28,637 bases of DNA from a virus. The stretch is from positions 1-28,637 of IMG/VR virus record IMGVR_UViG_3300023179_000395; one strand, written 5' to 3'. Positions 7,321-15,656 of the stretch are shown piece after piece. Positions within the stretch are counted from its first letter, which is position 1. Every line of letters begins with the position of its first letter. The notes beneath the pieces were generated by a model that saw only the letters and a list, made by a program, of their open reading frames with translations, searched no databases and was not told the origin of the DNA. Made by a program: the position numbers and the translations under genes.

Positions 7321-9105
7321 TTACCCAATCTTTGAATCCATCCACTTGCGGATAATTGCTTTTATCTTTGGCTTGTTTCGGATTGATTCCGCAATTCTTT
7401 CTCCGTACTCAATGTAAAAGTTCCTCAAGTTGTCAGATGCTTTTGTTAGCATCCATTCCCTAAATTGCAACCATTTAGGATTTTCAATTCCGTAAACTTC
7501 GCGAGCAACCCAGCACAACAGTCCTGCGCCAGCAAGTGTGCCAAACCCACCAGCAAGATCCTTCACACCACCAGCGGCTGTTGCAAAATTCTGGAATGCA
7601 TTTGGCTGCCTAGAGATCGCACCAACCTGCGCTCCGTATGTACTAGACAAATAATTGGCTTGAGATCCGTACAGGTTTGTAAACGCATTTTGCAATGCAA
7701 CAGGAATCTCTGGATTGGTTGTCTGATAGAAGTTAGCGGCCGTAGACGGCTGTTGATTAAACCCACCAGGCAATGCTTGATTGGCTTGGATATACTGTTG
7801 CATCGCACCCTGCTGTTGGGCTGTCCGCTGGCCTGCAAGATTGTAGATCGAAGGTCCGCCACCAATGAAGTTAGCGGCTGCACCAAGCCTATTCTGACGC
7901 AATGCGTCACGGAACGCTATGTCAGCCTTGAGAGCGTCACCAGTTGACAAGCCAGACCCAAGGAAGCTCTGTGCCGCACCATAGCGTGCAAGCTTGCGTT
8001 GCTCGCCAGCAGCACCAATCTGCGCTGCCTCCTGCACTGCTGGTCCAATTCCAAAGATATTGCCACGGGCAGTCTGCGCTGCTCTTGCTGCCTGCTCGTA
8101 TCCACGCCGTTCTTCCGCACCAATGGTCGAGCCAAGGCGTAATTGATTAAGAGCCTCGTCCTCAATGGTCTTGCGGATTTGCTCAGTCTCTGGCGTGGTC
8201 GTTGCACCAATTGGCTCAGTAGCCATCTGGCGATACTGCTGACCCAAGCCAACCGCAGTCTTGTAGGACTCTGGATCAATCTGGAAAAGCTGTTGTGAAG
8301 CACGCTCTTCGGGTAGCTGGACAAAGGATCGGAAGGATGTGATCTCCTTTAGCCCTTCTGGGCTATCCATCGTGATAGGCGTGAAATTCTTTTGCATATC
8401 CTGCGCGCCAGTAACTGCGCTGGTTACGCTTTTTAAATCATTGTTAAGTTGGTTAATAAAAGTCTCGGAAGAAGTACGCCTAGCATCACCAGCAGGAAGA
8501 TCAGCAAGAAGCTTATTGGCTGTGTCAAGACGTTCCTTGATTCCAGCAATCTGCGCGTTTCCGCGATCAATTACGCTGTTTAGGCGGGATAGCTTGGAGT
8601 TGTTGTAATCGTCAACGATCTGTTGGTCGGATACTTGGAAGTTAAGCCTAGATCCAAGATCAGAAGATCCGTAGTTGCGATCAGCAGATAGTTGGGATAG
8701 GGCTTGGTTGAATTGTGGGCCAGCAGCTGCACCAGCAGGCGTTCCACCGCCTCCAACGGTTAATGCTTGGATCTGGGCAGCAAGAGAGTTGCGGGTATTT
8801 TCTTGTCCTTGAATTTGAGCCAAGCTTTGCTTCTGCTCTTCGTCTTTTGCGGTGTCCTTGTATTCTTGGTAGGCATTATCAAAATCACGAAGCATTGCAT
8901 TCTTATCAACAGCGTCTGCACTATATGTTCTAGGACCGCTGTTCCAATTTCCGTTGTATGTAGATTTACCAGCTAGAAAACTCTTGTAGTCAGATGGAGG
9001 ATTTGCAGACTGAAAGTGGCCTGGATTGGTGTAGAATAACTGATTCCAATTTGCTGTTGGAGCATATTTCTGATTGTAAAATTCTTCTTTAGATAAAACT
9101 GCCAT
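7321..9105 (-). CDS. Virion protein with recurrent C-terminal CWVAREVYG module
   Basis: A 594-residue protein. Most of it is Gln/Ala/Asn-rich and helical, with charged stretches around 75-105 and 190-240 suited to coiled coils, and no enzymatic motif. The last 66 residues (529-594), starting LLCWVAREVYGIENPKWLQF and ending in a WMD-containing tail, form a distinct module that I have seen at the C-terminus of many unrelated phage structural proteins; its function is not known to me. Neighbours on both sides are structural and gaps are 1-3 bases. It is probably an internal virion or tail-associated protein. The C-terminal module may be interchangeable between virion proteins. Confidence 0.7.
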   Translation of the reverse strand: MAVLSKEEFYNQKYAPTANWNQLFYTNPGHFQSANPPSDYKSFLAGKSTYNGNWNSGPRTYSADAVDKNAMLRDFDNAYQEYKDTAKDEEQKQSLAQIQGQENTRNSLAAQIQALTVGGGGTPAGAAAGPQFNQALSQLSADRNYGSSDLGSRLNFQVSDQQIVDDYNNSKLSRLNSVIDRGNAQIAGIKERLDTANKLLADLPAGDARRTSSETFINQLNNDLKSVTSAVTGAQDMQKNFTPITMDSPEGLKEITSFRSFVQLPEERASQQLFQIDPESYKTAVGLGQQYRQMATEPIGATTTPETEQIRKTIEDEALNQLRLGSTIGAEERRGYEQAARAAQTARGNIFGIGPAVQEAAQIGAAGEQRKLARYGAAQSFLGSGLSTGDALKADIAFRDALRQNRLGAAANFIGGGPSIYNLAGQRTAQQQGAMQQYIQANQALPGGFNQQPSTAANFYQTTNPEIPVALQNAFTNLYGSQANYLSSTYGAQVGAISRQPNAFQNFATAAGGVKDLAGGFGTLAGAGLLCWVAREVYGIENPKWLQFREWMLTKASDNLRNFYIEYGERIAESIRNKPKIKAIIRKWMDSKIG

Positions 9106-9106
9106 A

Positions 9107-9583
9107 TTACGCCTTCAATTCTGGACTACCAATATTCGTCCCAATCGTGCCATAGAAATCAACTGGTCCTGGCTGGCGATTAAACGCCACATTCTGCTCA
9201 ACTGAGGCATAAGGCGATGTGCCATATAGACGCTCGAACTGGCGGGTCATCTGATCGCCTAATCCACGATTCAAGGCATACGCCTGTGGGCTAGTCTCAT
9301 ACTGCCTGCGGAGCGATTCTAGGGTGCGCTGTGGACCATATTGACGCTCTAGCTGTAATCCAGCCTGCACTCCTGCTTGTTGATCTAGGGCTGATAGCTG
9401 GCGTTCCAAGCCACGCTGTTGTGGTAGATATTGAATACGAAGCTTATTTTCAAGCTGCGCCATCTCTGGTGCTTTTTCAATATAAGTCTCAATATTCTTC
9501 TTGTACGCCTCTGCATTAGCCTGCGCCACCGCATTCGGATCGGGCGGGGGCGGCGGTGCAGGAATTGAAGGTCCTCCACCCAT
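9107..9583 (-). CDS. Small virion-associated protein with proline-rich N-terminus
   Basis: A 158-residue protein opening with MGGGPSIPAPPPPPDPN and continuing as a Gln/Arg-rich helical protein (ENKLRIQYLPQQRGLERQLS, LESLRRQYETS). This layout, a Gly/Pro-rich head followed by an amphipathic helical body, recurs in small proteins next to tail nozzle or internal virion genes of short-tailed phages. No enzymatic motif, signal peptide or membrane segment is seen. It lies one base from each neighbour and is certainly co-transcribed with them. A role in the virion is inferred from context only. Confidence 0.65.
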   Translation of the reverse strand: MGGGPSIPAPPPPPDPNAVAQANAEAYKKNIETYIEKAPEMAQLENKLRIQYLPQQRGLERQLSALDQQAGVQAGLQLERQYGPQRTLESLRRQYETSPQAYALNRGLGDQMTRQFERLYGTSPYASVEQNVAFNRQPGPVDFYGTIGTNIGSPELKA

Positions 9584-9584
9584 G

Positions 9585-9953
9585 TTAAACTCTAGCCTTT
9601 CGCATAAATGTCATATAGTCGTAACTCCTTGGTTTACCAGAACGATTAAAGGTGATCCGCTTGCGAGGACCAAAACGCTCCCAAAGGAGCAACAGCAAGC
9701 ATCTCAAGGATTTAGCACCTTTTGAGGAGATAGTCAAATCAACAAACACATTCTCACCATCTTCGCTATGCACATAATGGTTAGGCTCTTGCCCATCCTT
9801 GATACACCTAGCCAAAGCTACGCCAGCAATCCCATCCTTATCCTCGACAATGCCAACCATCCCTTGCTTCTCAAACCAACCAAACCACTCAGCCAGGTTA
9901 GGCCACATAGCCTCTGGAACACCGCTTTGCTCAATGTACTCAACAGCCGTCAT
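9585..9953 (-). CDS. GNAT-like small protein between tail nozzle and internal virion genes
   Basis: The 122-residue product has a pattern like a compact GNAT fold: a helix (YIEQSGVPEAMWPNLAEWF), two strands with a turn (GIVEDKDGIAGVALARCI), a strand (NVFVDLTI), a long helix (AKSLRCLLLLLWERFG) and a final strand (ITFNR) followed by KPRSYDYMTF. In several T7-like phages the small gene at this place (gp13 position) has been described as acetyltransferase-like, which fits. The usual acetyl-CoA loop (Q/R-x-x-G-x-G/A) is not evident; SSKGAKS is the nearest match, so activity is uncertain. The start overlaps the tail tubular B stop as ATGA. Confidence 0.6.
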   Translation of the reverse strand: MTAVEYIEQSGVPEAMWPNLAEWFGWFEKQGMVGIVEDKDGIAGVALARCIKDGQEPNHYVHSEDGENVFVDLTISSKGAKSLRCLLLLLWERFGPRKRITFNRSGKPRSYDYMTFMRKARV

Positions 9954-11800
9954 ATTGTTTGCTGGATCTGAACTGTATCTGGATTGGCAGCAGCCGTGAT
10001 CTGGCGGATAGCCATCTTGTTTGCTGGCGTGGAAATCTTGATGTTAAGCAAACGCCACTTCTCGTATTTGCGCAGGTCACTGGCAAGCTTCTTTTTGACT
10101 GATGTTGGAAGTACTGCTGGTAGCGTGAATGGAAGCGTGAGAACTGAACTTGCTATATTGATGTTTGATGCAACTTCAATATCGCCAACATCAATATCGC
10201 GCTGGATTGCAACAGTAGCATCATTTGAAAACGAATTGTCAAAGATGACCTCGAAATAGCTTCCATACTTTAGCGAGAAAGGATCGCCAAAGTTGAAGTC
10301 CTTGGTGCGCACATAAGACTCGTAATCAGTTCCAGCGTCTTGATAGTCTGCGGACGTAGTGCCAGCTGGAGATTTGTAGCCAGCATACTTCTCGATGATG
10401 CCATTGGTTTTCTTGAACATCGCCCTAGAGCCTTCTTGATTAAAGTTCGTAAGCGTAAACTGCATAACCTGAGGACTCCAAGTTCCCTCGAATGCGCTTA
10501 ACGCAGTATTGTAAACCAAGAGCGTGTCGTTGTAATCGTTTGATCCAGTAGGTATGGCAAGGAAGTAGCGGTTATCGTAGTAAATTGCAGTAGCTACCCT
10601 AATAGAATCCGTATTGATGCTCTGGATCACATCCTTGACTATCTCCGAAACTGGTATGCCAACCGAGCTAAAGTCATCCGCAACTGACCGAACAAGCGAT
10701 CTAATACCGTTATCGGATAGGAACAGAATGTCGCTGCTTACTTGTACAGCCGTTCCAGTTGCCACGCATCCAGTATTGTTTGAAATGATTGAAACAATCC
10801 AATCCGCGCCAGAGGTGGCATCGCTTGGAATGTCAACCTGGAACACTCTGCGCTTCTTGAATACGATCAGCCTATTCTTGTAGTAAGGCACAACTGCCGT
10901 AATCTGATCGCCGTCATCGCCGTTGACAACGATGCTGTTGGTCGTTGCCCATACAGAAGGATCAAGAATGTCGGAGGCATAAAGCGTGTTCCGATTAGCA
11001 CCAGAGCCAACGCCAAATAATCTATTTTCAGCATTAACCAAAATCCTAATACCCGCTGGAGGAGGGCTGACTGTGGCTGTGGCCGTAGCACCAGACCCAT
11101 TCCCAATGATTGTAACAGTAGGAGCAGTTGCGTAGCCAGATCCACCAGTAACAACCGTTACGCCAGTAACAGCCCCACCAGCGACAGTCGTAATTAACTC
11201 TGGCATTGTCCCGCCAAGTGTTGGGCCAGTAATGATTGCAGTTGCGCTAGTATAATTGCTACCGCCAGTTGTTACTGTGATTGCCCTAACCTTCCCGCCC
11301 TGCCTCTCAACCGCAGTTCCATCCCAAAAGTGTAGGTCGCTATCGGAATCAGATAGAAACATCTTGTCAACAAACTGTGCAAAAGATACCTCAATGTCTT
11401 CAGCAACGCTGTAGCCGTCTCGCCATTGGCTGGTGGCTGCTGTCCAGGTTATGTTTGTATTGGCCCATTCTTGGTATCCAATATGAGGAGTTGCGCTTCC
11501 GCTTGATTCAATGCTGTAAAATTTACCACCAGTAACAGTAAGCAATTGCTGGTATGCGGATGTCTCGTAGTAGCGCATCCCGCCAACGGAAGTTACCGCG
11601 CTGGTTGCGCCAGTCGCAAAGCTTGTTGCCCCAACGCGAGTCTCAAGATTGCCCTTTGGAGAAAGGGTCATATTGTACAACTCTTGTACTTGGTTCTCGG
11701 CTAGTAGGTCGGATTGTAGGCCGCTGGCTTGACCGCCAGTAAAATTGCGTATTCCGTCAAAGGACAGAACATCGTCCAAATTGTCGCTGTAATAAGGCAT
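9950..11800 (-). CDS. Tail tubular protein B-like (tail nozzle)
   Basis: A 616-residue beta-rich protein resembling the T7 gp12 / tail tubular B family, the nozzle of short tails. The opening (LQSDLLAENQVQELYNMTLS), the ENRLFGVGSGANRNTLYASD segment near 258 and the later YKNRLIVFKKRRVFQVD and SSDILFLSDNGIRSL strands match the blade-like repeats of this family. Residues about 170-245 hold an insertion of two repeats, VTTGGSNYTSATAIITG and VVTGGSGYATAPTVTIIG, of the GSGYxxAPxVTI type often carried by phage tail proteins. A perfect AAAGGAGG lies upstream of the ATG at 11800. It follows tail tubular A by 9 bases, the conserved A-B order. The stop overlaps the next gene by four bases. Confidence 0.8.
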   Translation of the reverse strand: MPYYSDNLDDVLSFDGIRNFTGGQASGLQSDLLAENQVQELYNMTLSPKGNLETRVGATSFATGATSAVTSVGGMRYYETSAYQQLLTVTGGKFYSIESSGSATPHIGYQEWANTNITWTAATSQWRDGYSVAEDIEVSFAQFVDKMFLSDSDSDLHFWDGTAVERQGGKVRAITVTTGGSNYTSATAIITGPTLGGTMPELITTVAGGAVTGVTVVTGGSGYATAPTVTIIGNGSGATATATVSPPPAGIRILVNAENRLFGVGSGANRNTLYASDILDPSVWATTNSIVVNGDDGDQITAVVPYYKNRLIVFKKRRVFQVDIPSDATSGADWIVSIISNNTGCVATGTAVQVSSDILFLSDNGIRSLVRSVADDFSSVGIPVSEIVKDVIQSINTDSIRVATAIYYDNRYFLAIPTGSNDYNDTLLVYNTALSAFEGTWSPQVMQFTLTNFNQEGSRAMFKKTNGIIEKYAGYKSPAGTTSADYQDAGTDYESYVRTKDFNFGDPFSLKYGSYFEVIFDNSFSNDATVAIQRDIDVGDIEVASNINIASSVLTLPFTLPAVLPTSVKKKLASDLRKYEKWRLLNIKISTPANKMAIRQITAAANPDTVQIQQTI

Positions 11801-11809
11801 AAGCCTCCT

Positions 11810-12508
11810 TTACGCCGAGAACATTTCTTCTATGGTTAACTCGCCTAAACTTTGCGGAGTGATCTGCTTAATGCCACCAACCTGGCTCAACTCGTAGTTA
11901 GCCATAGCCGCAAGGTCAGAGTTCGCAGTCTGCGTTATGGCCTGCGCCTTGGCATACTGCCGTTCACGCTCCAGTGCATCAGAATGCGTCAAGGCTAGAA
12001 CCAAGTGATGAACGTGAGGTAAGCGAAGCTCGTCATCCAGCGCAGCTTGGGATGGGGGAAAGTCAACAATGATGTTTGTGCGGGTTAGGCATTTCAGCTT
12101 CTCCACAACACGCAATGGGATTGTGCCAGACGTGGCAAGCCTTGGGTAAAGGTTTAACTGTGCAACTCCACTGCTGTTACGGCCAGTAAAATGATAGGTA
12201 TCTGGATCGCCAGTACGCGCATCGTCAAGCAAGCCTGGGTCTTGGCTTACAATCGTTGCCAAGTCAATCGGGTCAACCTCTGCATCATTGTAGGCTACCG
12301 AAAGAGGTGTCTCAACATTAGTGCCTAGCGTGATCTGCCTGTTTGTGCCGACTGAATATGTGGAGTTGGTAACAGTCTCACGCCAAGGGGCAAAGTCCCA
12401 CACGCGCCGATAGGCTAGGCTTGCGGCCTTTTGCAAGAAGGTAAGCGTATCGGCATCGGTCTTGCCAACCTTCTCGCCTGCGTATTGGGCGATTTCAGTT
12501 AGGGTCAT
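11810..12508 (-). CDS. Tail tubular protein A-like (tail adaptor)
   Basis: The 232-residue product resembles the tail tubular A / gp11-like adaptor of short-tailed phages, which joins portal and nozzle. It begins with a helical MTLTEIAQYAGEKVGKTD, followed by AYRRVWDFAPWRE, a segment typical of this family, then strands, and ends in a long helix (HLVLALTHSDALERERQYAK) and a Gln-rich tail. Its length is slightly above the usual 190-210 residues. It lies directly upstream of the nozzle gene. A GAGGG four bases before the ATG is a good ribosome binding site, inside the stop region of the preceding small gene. Assignment rests on pattern and gene order. Confidence 0.72.
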   Translation of the reverse strand: MTLTEIAQYAGEKVGKTDADTLTFLQKAASLAYRRVWDFAPWRETVTNSTYSVGTNRQITLGTNVETPLSVAYNDAEVDPIDLATIVSQDPGLLDDARTGDPDTYHFTGRNSSGVAQLNLYPRLATSGTIPLRVVEKLKCLTRTNIIVDFPPSQAALDDELRLPHVHHLVLALTHSDALERERQYAKAQAITQTANSDLAAMANYELSQVGGIKQITPQSLGELTIEEMFSA

Positions 12509-12673
12509 TTATCCCTCTTGGTCTGGAGGAAGCGGAGTGTTGCCTTCGGAAAGCCATTTGAGATAGGCTTGGTAATCGGTATTGGCTGGCTCAAAGGGGA
12601 TGCTAAAGGCTCCGTTTAGAAGTATGCTTATAACTTCTCCTCCAAGACCGTTAATCAATTTGTATGTTTTCAT
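12509..12673 (-). CDS. Small conserved tail-fibre-associated protein (54 residues)
   Basis: An ATG at 12673 opens a 54-codon frame ending in TAA at 12509, exactly filling the gap between the fibre gene and tail tubular A. The protein starts MKTYKLINGLGGEVISILL and ends in a pattern I know from many phage fibre loci: NTDYQAYLKWLSEGNTPLPP. The D-Y-Q-x-Y-L-x-W-x-x-E-G-N-T-P core is strongly recurrent in tiny proteins downstream of fibre genes and at the end of fibre-assembly proteins. A role as a fibre assembly factor or small fibre partner is likely but not proven. GGAG six bases before the ATG (inside the end of the fibre gene) supports the start. Confidence 0.75.
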   Translation of the reverse strand: MKTYKLINGLGGEVISILLNGAFSIPFEPANTDYQAYLKWLSEGNTPLPPDQEG

Positions 12674-14440
12674 TTAAAGCTCCGCAGAAAATCCAAGGAA
12701 CGCTGAATTGTTATTATCAGCTCGTAAAAACACAGCCTGTCCAATAGTAAGTCCGCTCGCAACGCTAACCTCAATAAATGCAACATCTAGAGATGAATTT
12801 GTTGAGTTTATGTTTGGAACTGCACTACAAGCCTGACCTGAGCCAGCCCCATATAGTACTCCATAATTTCCAGCTGTTCCAGTTGTTACCATAGTTGGAA
12901 GAGTCCTTTTTGTTGTTTTAAAAGTATATAACACGAATGCCCCAGTTGTTGCATAGTTTGAGCCAACTCCAAAATTAGAATAGACTTGATTTTTCCCAGT
13001 TTGCTCATAATACCTCTGACACAACGCCAACTCCGTCCCAATCGGCCTGCGCTCAAATTCGGTTGCGGTTGAGCCAACCTCAAATTGCACTCCAGTAATA
13101 TAAAAAGTTGCTCCGTTTGTTCCCACTACAGAAGTTGCTCCAGTTGCAGAAACATATCCACCTATTGACGCATTCCCACCATTCCAAGCTCCAGCGGTTG
13201 CGCTATAAGTTGATCCAACTCCAATTGCAAAGAATATTTGCATTCCAAGCCCACTTGTTGTTAGCCAAGTTCCAGATGTATCACCAGAAATACTAATTGT
13301 TTTTTGCTCCCAAGTATTTGCTGAGGATATTGTATATGAGAATGGATATGATCTTGCAGTAGCACCTCCGTTATTAAATGCCCCACCAAATGTTCCTGTA
13401 AGGCTCGATCTAACCCAAAATGATAATGTTACTGCTTTTGCTCCAGCAGTACCCCAAGCCAAATCATCAACATTTTGACCCTCTATCCTTTGTTCTATTG
13501 CAAAAAAATCTCCAGTACCAACAGAAAAAGAGGACAGAGATGTTGCTCCGATGTATTTAGTGAATCCACTTGGAGGAGTTACACTTCCAGCGTTTTGAGC
13601 AATGCTAAATTTGGAGGCTTGCGTTAATCTGGCGCACCATCTGTCAATCGTATAGGTTGAGTCAGTCGTAGGCGTAACGCTCGCCCCAGCATTCCTCTGA
13701 TCGATCCGCATATCACCATTGATGATGCGGTTACGGAAACCAGTTAATCCACTTGTAATCGCAGCCGTTCCAGTGCTTGTGACTTGGCCCTTTGCGTTGA
13801 TTGCAAGAACAGGAACAGATGTTGCACCACCATAAGTTCCGAGGGTAGCACCAGTAGTGCCAAGTGTTCCTGTTCCCTGGCTAATCGTGAAATCACCAGC
13901 AAGGGTTGTGGAGAGATTGGTGATCGTTCCAGTTGTGCTGTTAAGCGTGGCAACTGTTCCAGACGTAAAGATTCCTGCTGTGCCAGTTGTAGTTCCAGCC
14001 GTTAATGTTGGGATAAGAGCGGTTGTAATCGTTCCGCTTGTAATCGTTCCATTCGTAATCGTGGCAGCAGTCGATGTAGTTGTTCCAGCGGTAAGGTTGG
14101 GAATCGTGCCAGTAGTAATAGTCGCGCTGGTGCTAACTGTCCGATTTCCAGTAGCCGTTCCGTAAGTCAACGCGCCAGTAAGGTTAAAGCTTGTAAAAGT
14201 CCCAGCGGTAAGTCCGTCATCAAAAAGATTCTGAACTGTTACCTTGCGTGGGGCTAGGGAAGCGTCAACGCTGTCTGGAGCGATGAGCAAAAGATCAGCA
14301 GTACCAATGGTTGTGATCTCCTGCTGGTTCTTGATGATAGCAGAATTTACAAGCGCGGTATCAATTAGGTTATGCAGGCCAGCCGCAGTAACAGTACCGT
14401 TGGTCGAGAAGGTCTGCTGACGATTGATTATGTTTGCCAT
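12674..14440 (-). CDS. Tail fibre protein with Thr/Gly repeats and carbohydrate-binding-like C-terminal half
   Basis: A 588-residue fibre. Residues 1-90 form a virion-attachment-like head. Residues 90-215 are a low-complexity shaft of GT-I/T-T-x-GT units (TNGTITSGTITTALIPTL, TLTAGTTTGTAGIF). From Asn237 the NRIINGDMRIDQRNAG segment opens a globular domain that recurs in marine and freshwater phage fibres and ends with TELALCQRYYEQTG, resembling galactose-binding-like (jelly-roll) domains. It probably binds the host surface. The shaft DNA is visibly repetitive, so slippage or recombination with the neighbouring fibre genes is plausible. It lies one base from the preceding fibre-like gene and is followed at once by the tiny fibre-associated gene. 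Confidence 0.8.
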   Translation of the reverse strand: MANIINRQQTFSTNGTVTAAGLHNLIDTALVNSAIIKNQQEITTIGTADLLLIAPDSVDASLAPRKVTVQNLFDDGLTAGTFTSFNLTGALTYGTATGNRTVSTSATITTGTIPNLTAGTTTSTAATITNGTITSGTITTALIPTLTAGTTTGTAGIFTSGTVATLNSTTGTITNLSTTLAGDFTISQGTGTLGTTGATLGTYGGATSVPVLAINAKGQVTSTGTAAITSGLTGFRNRIINGDMRIDQRNAGASVTPTTDSTYTIDRWCARLTQASKFSIAQNAGSVTPPSGFTKYIGATSLSSFSVGTGDFFAIEQRIEGQNVDDLAWGTAGAKAVTLSFWVRSSLTGTFGGAFNNGGATARSYPFSYTISSANTWEQKTISISGDTSGTWLTTSGLGMQIFFAIGVGSTYSATAGAWNGGNASIGGYVSATGATSVVGTNGATFYITGVQFEVGSTATEFERRPIGTELALCQRYYEQTGKNQVYSNFGVGSNYATTGAFVLYTFKTTKRTLPTMVTTGTAGNYGVLYGAGSGQACSAVPNINSTNSSLDVAFIEVSVASGLTIGQAVFLRADNNNSAFLGFSAEL

Positions 14441-14441
14441 A

Positions 14442-15131
14442 TTAAGCTGTAAACCTCAGTGCGGCTACGGAGAAAATACCAGCAGGAATTGTGCCAGCGG
14501 TTGCTCCTTGGTTCTGGATTGAGTATTCAACAACATTTGTTGCGTTTGGATAAATGGACAGACCGATATTAACTGTGCCAGTAGCTGAACCCATTGAGTT
14601 CAATGATCCAATAACTATATCGTTAAGTGCTACGCCAGTTAATGCAAATGTTCCAGTAGTAGCGTCTGCTCCATTATGTGCAGCTACTGTGGCAGAAGTG
14701 AACGCTGCTGTGCCATAGCTGACTACAGTTAACTTTGGACCACTTGCTCCAACTTGGAGTGTTCCAACTGTGGCAAGACCACTATTGTTGATAGTGGTTG
14801 ATGCAATAGTGCCTAGCGTTGCAGTGCCAGTTGATGCGGTAATGTTAGTTCCAAAGGTCGCTGGGCCAGATGCGAACAACGTACCAATTGTAGCCGTTCC
14901 AGTTGAAGCAGTAAGGTTTGTCCCAAAGGTAACAGCACCAGTAAGGATAGAGTCTCCAGTAACCGAGAACGAGCCAGTGCTGCTTACGCCAGTAGTGGAA
15001 AGGGATAGTGCGGAAGAAGTGTCATCTCCATCGGTAACAACTTGCAAAGCACCACTAAGCCCACCAGTGGTGAATGTCTTAAGAAGCTGTGCATAGCTAC
15101 TGCTAATGGTCTGTGTTCCAAGTGTGGGCAT
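14442..15131 (-). CDS. Fibre-like structural protein with 24-residue tandem duplication
   Basis: A 229-residue, Thr/Ser/Gly-rich, beta-type protein with no enzymatic motif. The start (MPTLGTQTISSSYAQLLKTF) is followed by a shaft-like region in which a 24-residue unit is duplicated: FGTNLTASTGTATIGTLF and FGTNITASTGTATLGTIA, 72 bases apart in the DNA. The C-terminal 70 residues (from about 155) are less repetitive and may be a small head domain. AGGAG lies five bases before the ATG. Its composition matches the fibre gene just downstream, so it is probably a fibre, fibre connector or decoration protein. Virion role is inferred. Confidence 0.7.
   Translation of the reverse strand: MPTLGTQTISSSYAQLLKTFTTGGLSGALQVVTDGDDTSSALSLSTTGVSSTGSFSVTGDSILTGAVTFGTNLTASTGTATIGTLFASGPATFGTNITASTGTATLGTIASTTINNSGLATVGTLQVGASGPKLTVVSYGTAAFTSATVAAHNGADATTGTFALTGVALNDIVIGSLNSMGSATGTVNIGLSIYPNATNVVEYSIQNQGATAGTIPAGIFSVAALRFTA
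14820..14963 (-). repeat. 72-base tandem duplication inside a fibre-like gene
   Basis: Two copies of a 72-base unit encode FGTNxTASTGTATxGT blocks. The matching CAAAGGT words begin at 14852 and 14924, exactly 72 bases apart, and the copies are diverged at third codon positions, so the duplication is not recent. In frame, it lengthens the shaft by 24 residues. Outer boundaries are approximate. Confidence 0.65.
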
Positions 15132-15139
15132 TTAGTCTC

Positions 15140-15388
15140 CTAGTTAGAAAGTCGGTTTTTTAGGACATCCCAGGCCATTGAGCAAGCAAGCCCTATCAGC
15201 CCAGCTACAGCCAGAACCTTCGTCCGCAAGTGTTCCAACGCTCCTAACCTATTAGCAACATCCCCGTGAAAAGCAAGTGATCTTTCGATCATAGATATAA
15301 GCGTCATCTGGCGTTCTTCCATCCTGGCAAGTCGCTCTGACACGTTGGCAACCTTGTCCCTAAGATCCGAAACCTCATCAAGACTCAC
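15140..15388 (-). CDS. Coiled-coil protein with C-terminal membrane segment (holin/XhlA-like)
   Basis: An 82-residue protein: a charged amphipathic helix over residues 1-55 (DKVANVSERLARMEERQM) followed by one hydrophobic segment (VLAVAGLIGLACSMAW, 58-73) and a short basic tail. This coiled-coil-plus-anchor layout resembles XhlA-type lysis accessory proteins and other small phage membrane proteins. A GTG start at 15388 is chosen because GGAGG lies nine bases upstream (complement of 15398-15402). It overlaps the upstream gene by 11 bases. Its neighbours are a lipoprotein and a small helical protein in the middle of fibre genes, so a lysis or membrane role is possible. It could instead be a virion anchor; no direct evidence separates these. 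Confidence 0.65.
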   Translation of the reverse strand: MSLDEVSDLRDKVANVSERLARMEERQMTLISMIERSLAFHGDVANRLGALEHLRTKVLAVAGLIGLACSMAWDVLKNRLSN

Positions 15389-15656
15389 GACCTTTACCCT
15401 CCAGGTATCTTAGTGAAACCGCAAGATGGACAACGGCATCCACAACCTCGTCCCGATCTCGCCCTTCCTCGACTATCCGCTTGATGCTTCTGTTGACAGA
15501 CAAAAGATGCTTTACCTTGCCAATGTACTTCGTCTCCTTGACCATGTTGTTGTTCTCCACAGCAAACTTTAACGCCTCCTTGAAACAGGCGTACTCCTGC
15601 GCCGTCATTAAGAAACGCAAACTCAAATTGGTCAGCCACATGGCGATGTGTTTCAT
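15378..15656 (-). CDS. Small basic helical protein, unknown function
   Basis: A 92-residue, mostly helical and basic protein (KETKYIGKVKHLLSVNRSIK, VVDAVVHLAVSLRYLEGKGR). I do not recognise a family. The ATG at 15656 overlaps the TGA of the upstream lipoprotein gene as ATGA, which settles this start over a competing frame beginning seven bases earlier. There is no Shine-Dalgarno, consistent with re-initiation after the lipoprotein. It overlaps the coiled-coil membrane gene downstream by 11 bases. The three genes lipoprotein, this one and the membrane protein form a tightly coupled block between fibre genes. Confidence 0.6.
   Translation of the reverse strand: MKHIAMWLTNLSLRFLMTAQEYACFKEALKFAVENNNMVKETKYIGKVKHLLSVNRSIKRIVEEGRDRDEVVDAVVHLAVSLRYLEGKGRES
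15398..15402 (-). promoter_or_regulatory. Ribosome binding site (GGAGG) deciding a GTG start
   Basis: On the minus strand GGAGG stands nine bases before the GTG at 15388. It lies inside the upstream gene and is the best evidence that the coiled-coil membrane protein starts at this GTG. Confidence 0.55.

Noticed and set aside
14770-15096. Plus-strand open frame of 108 codons opposite the fibre-like gene
   Set aside because: Val/Pro-rich antisense of Thr/Gly-rich coding sequence, without ribosome binding site; similar shadows occur opposite all fibre genes.
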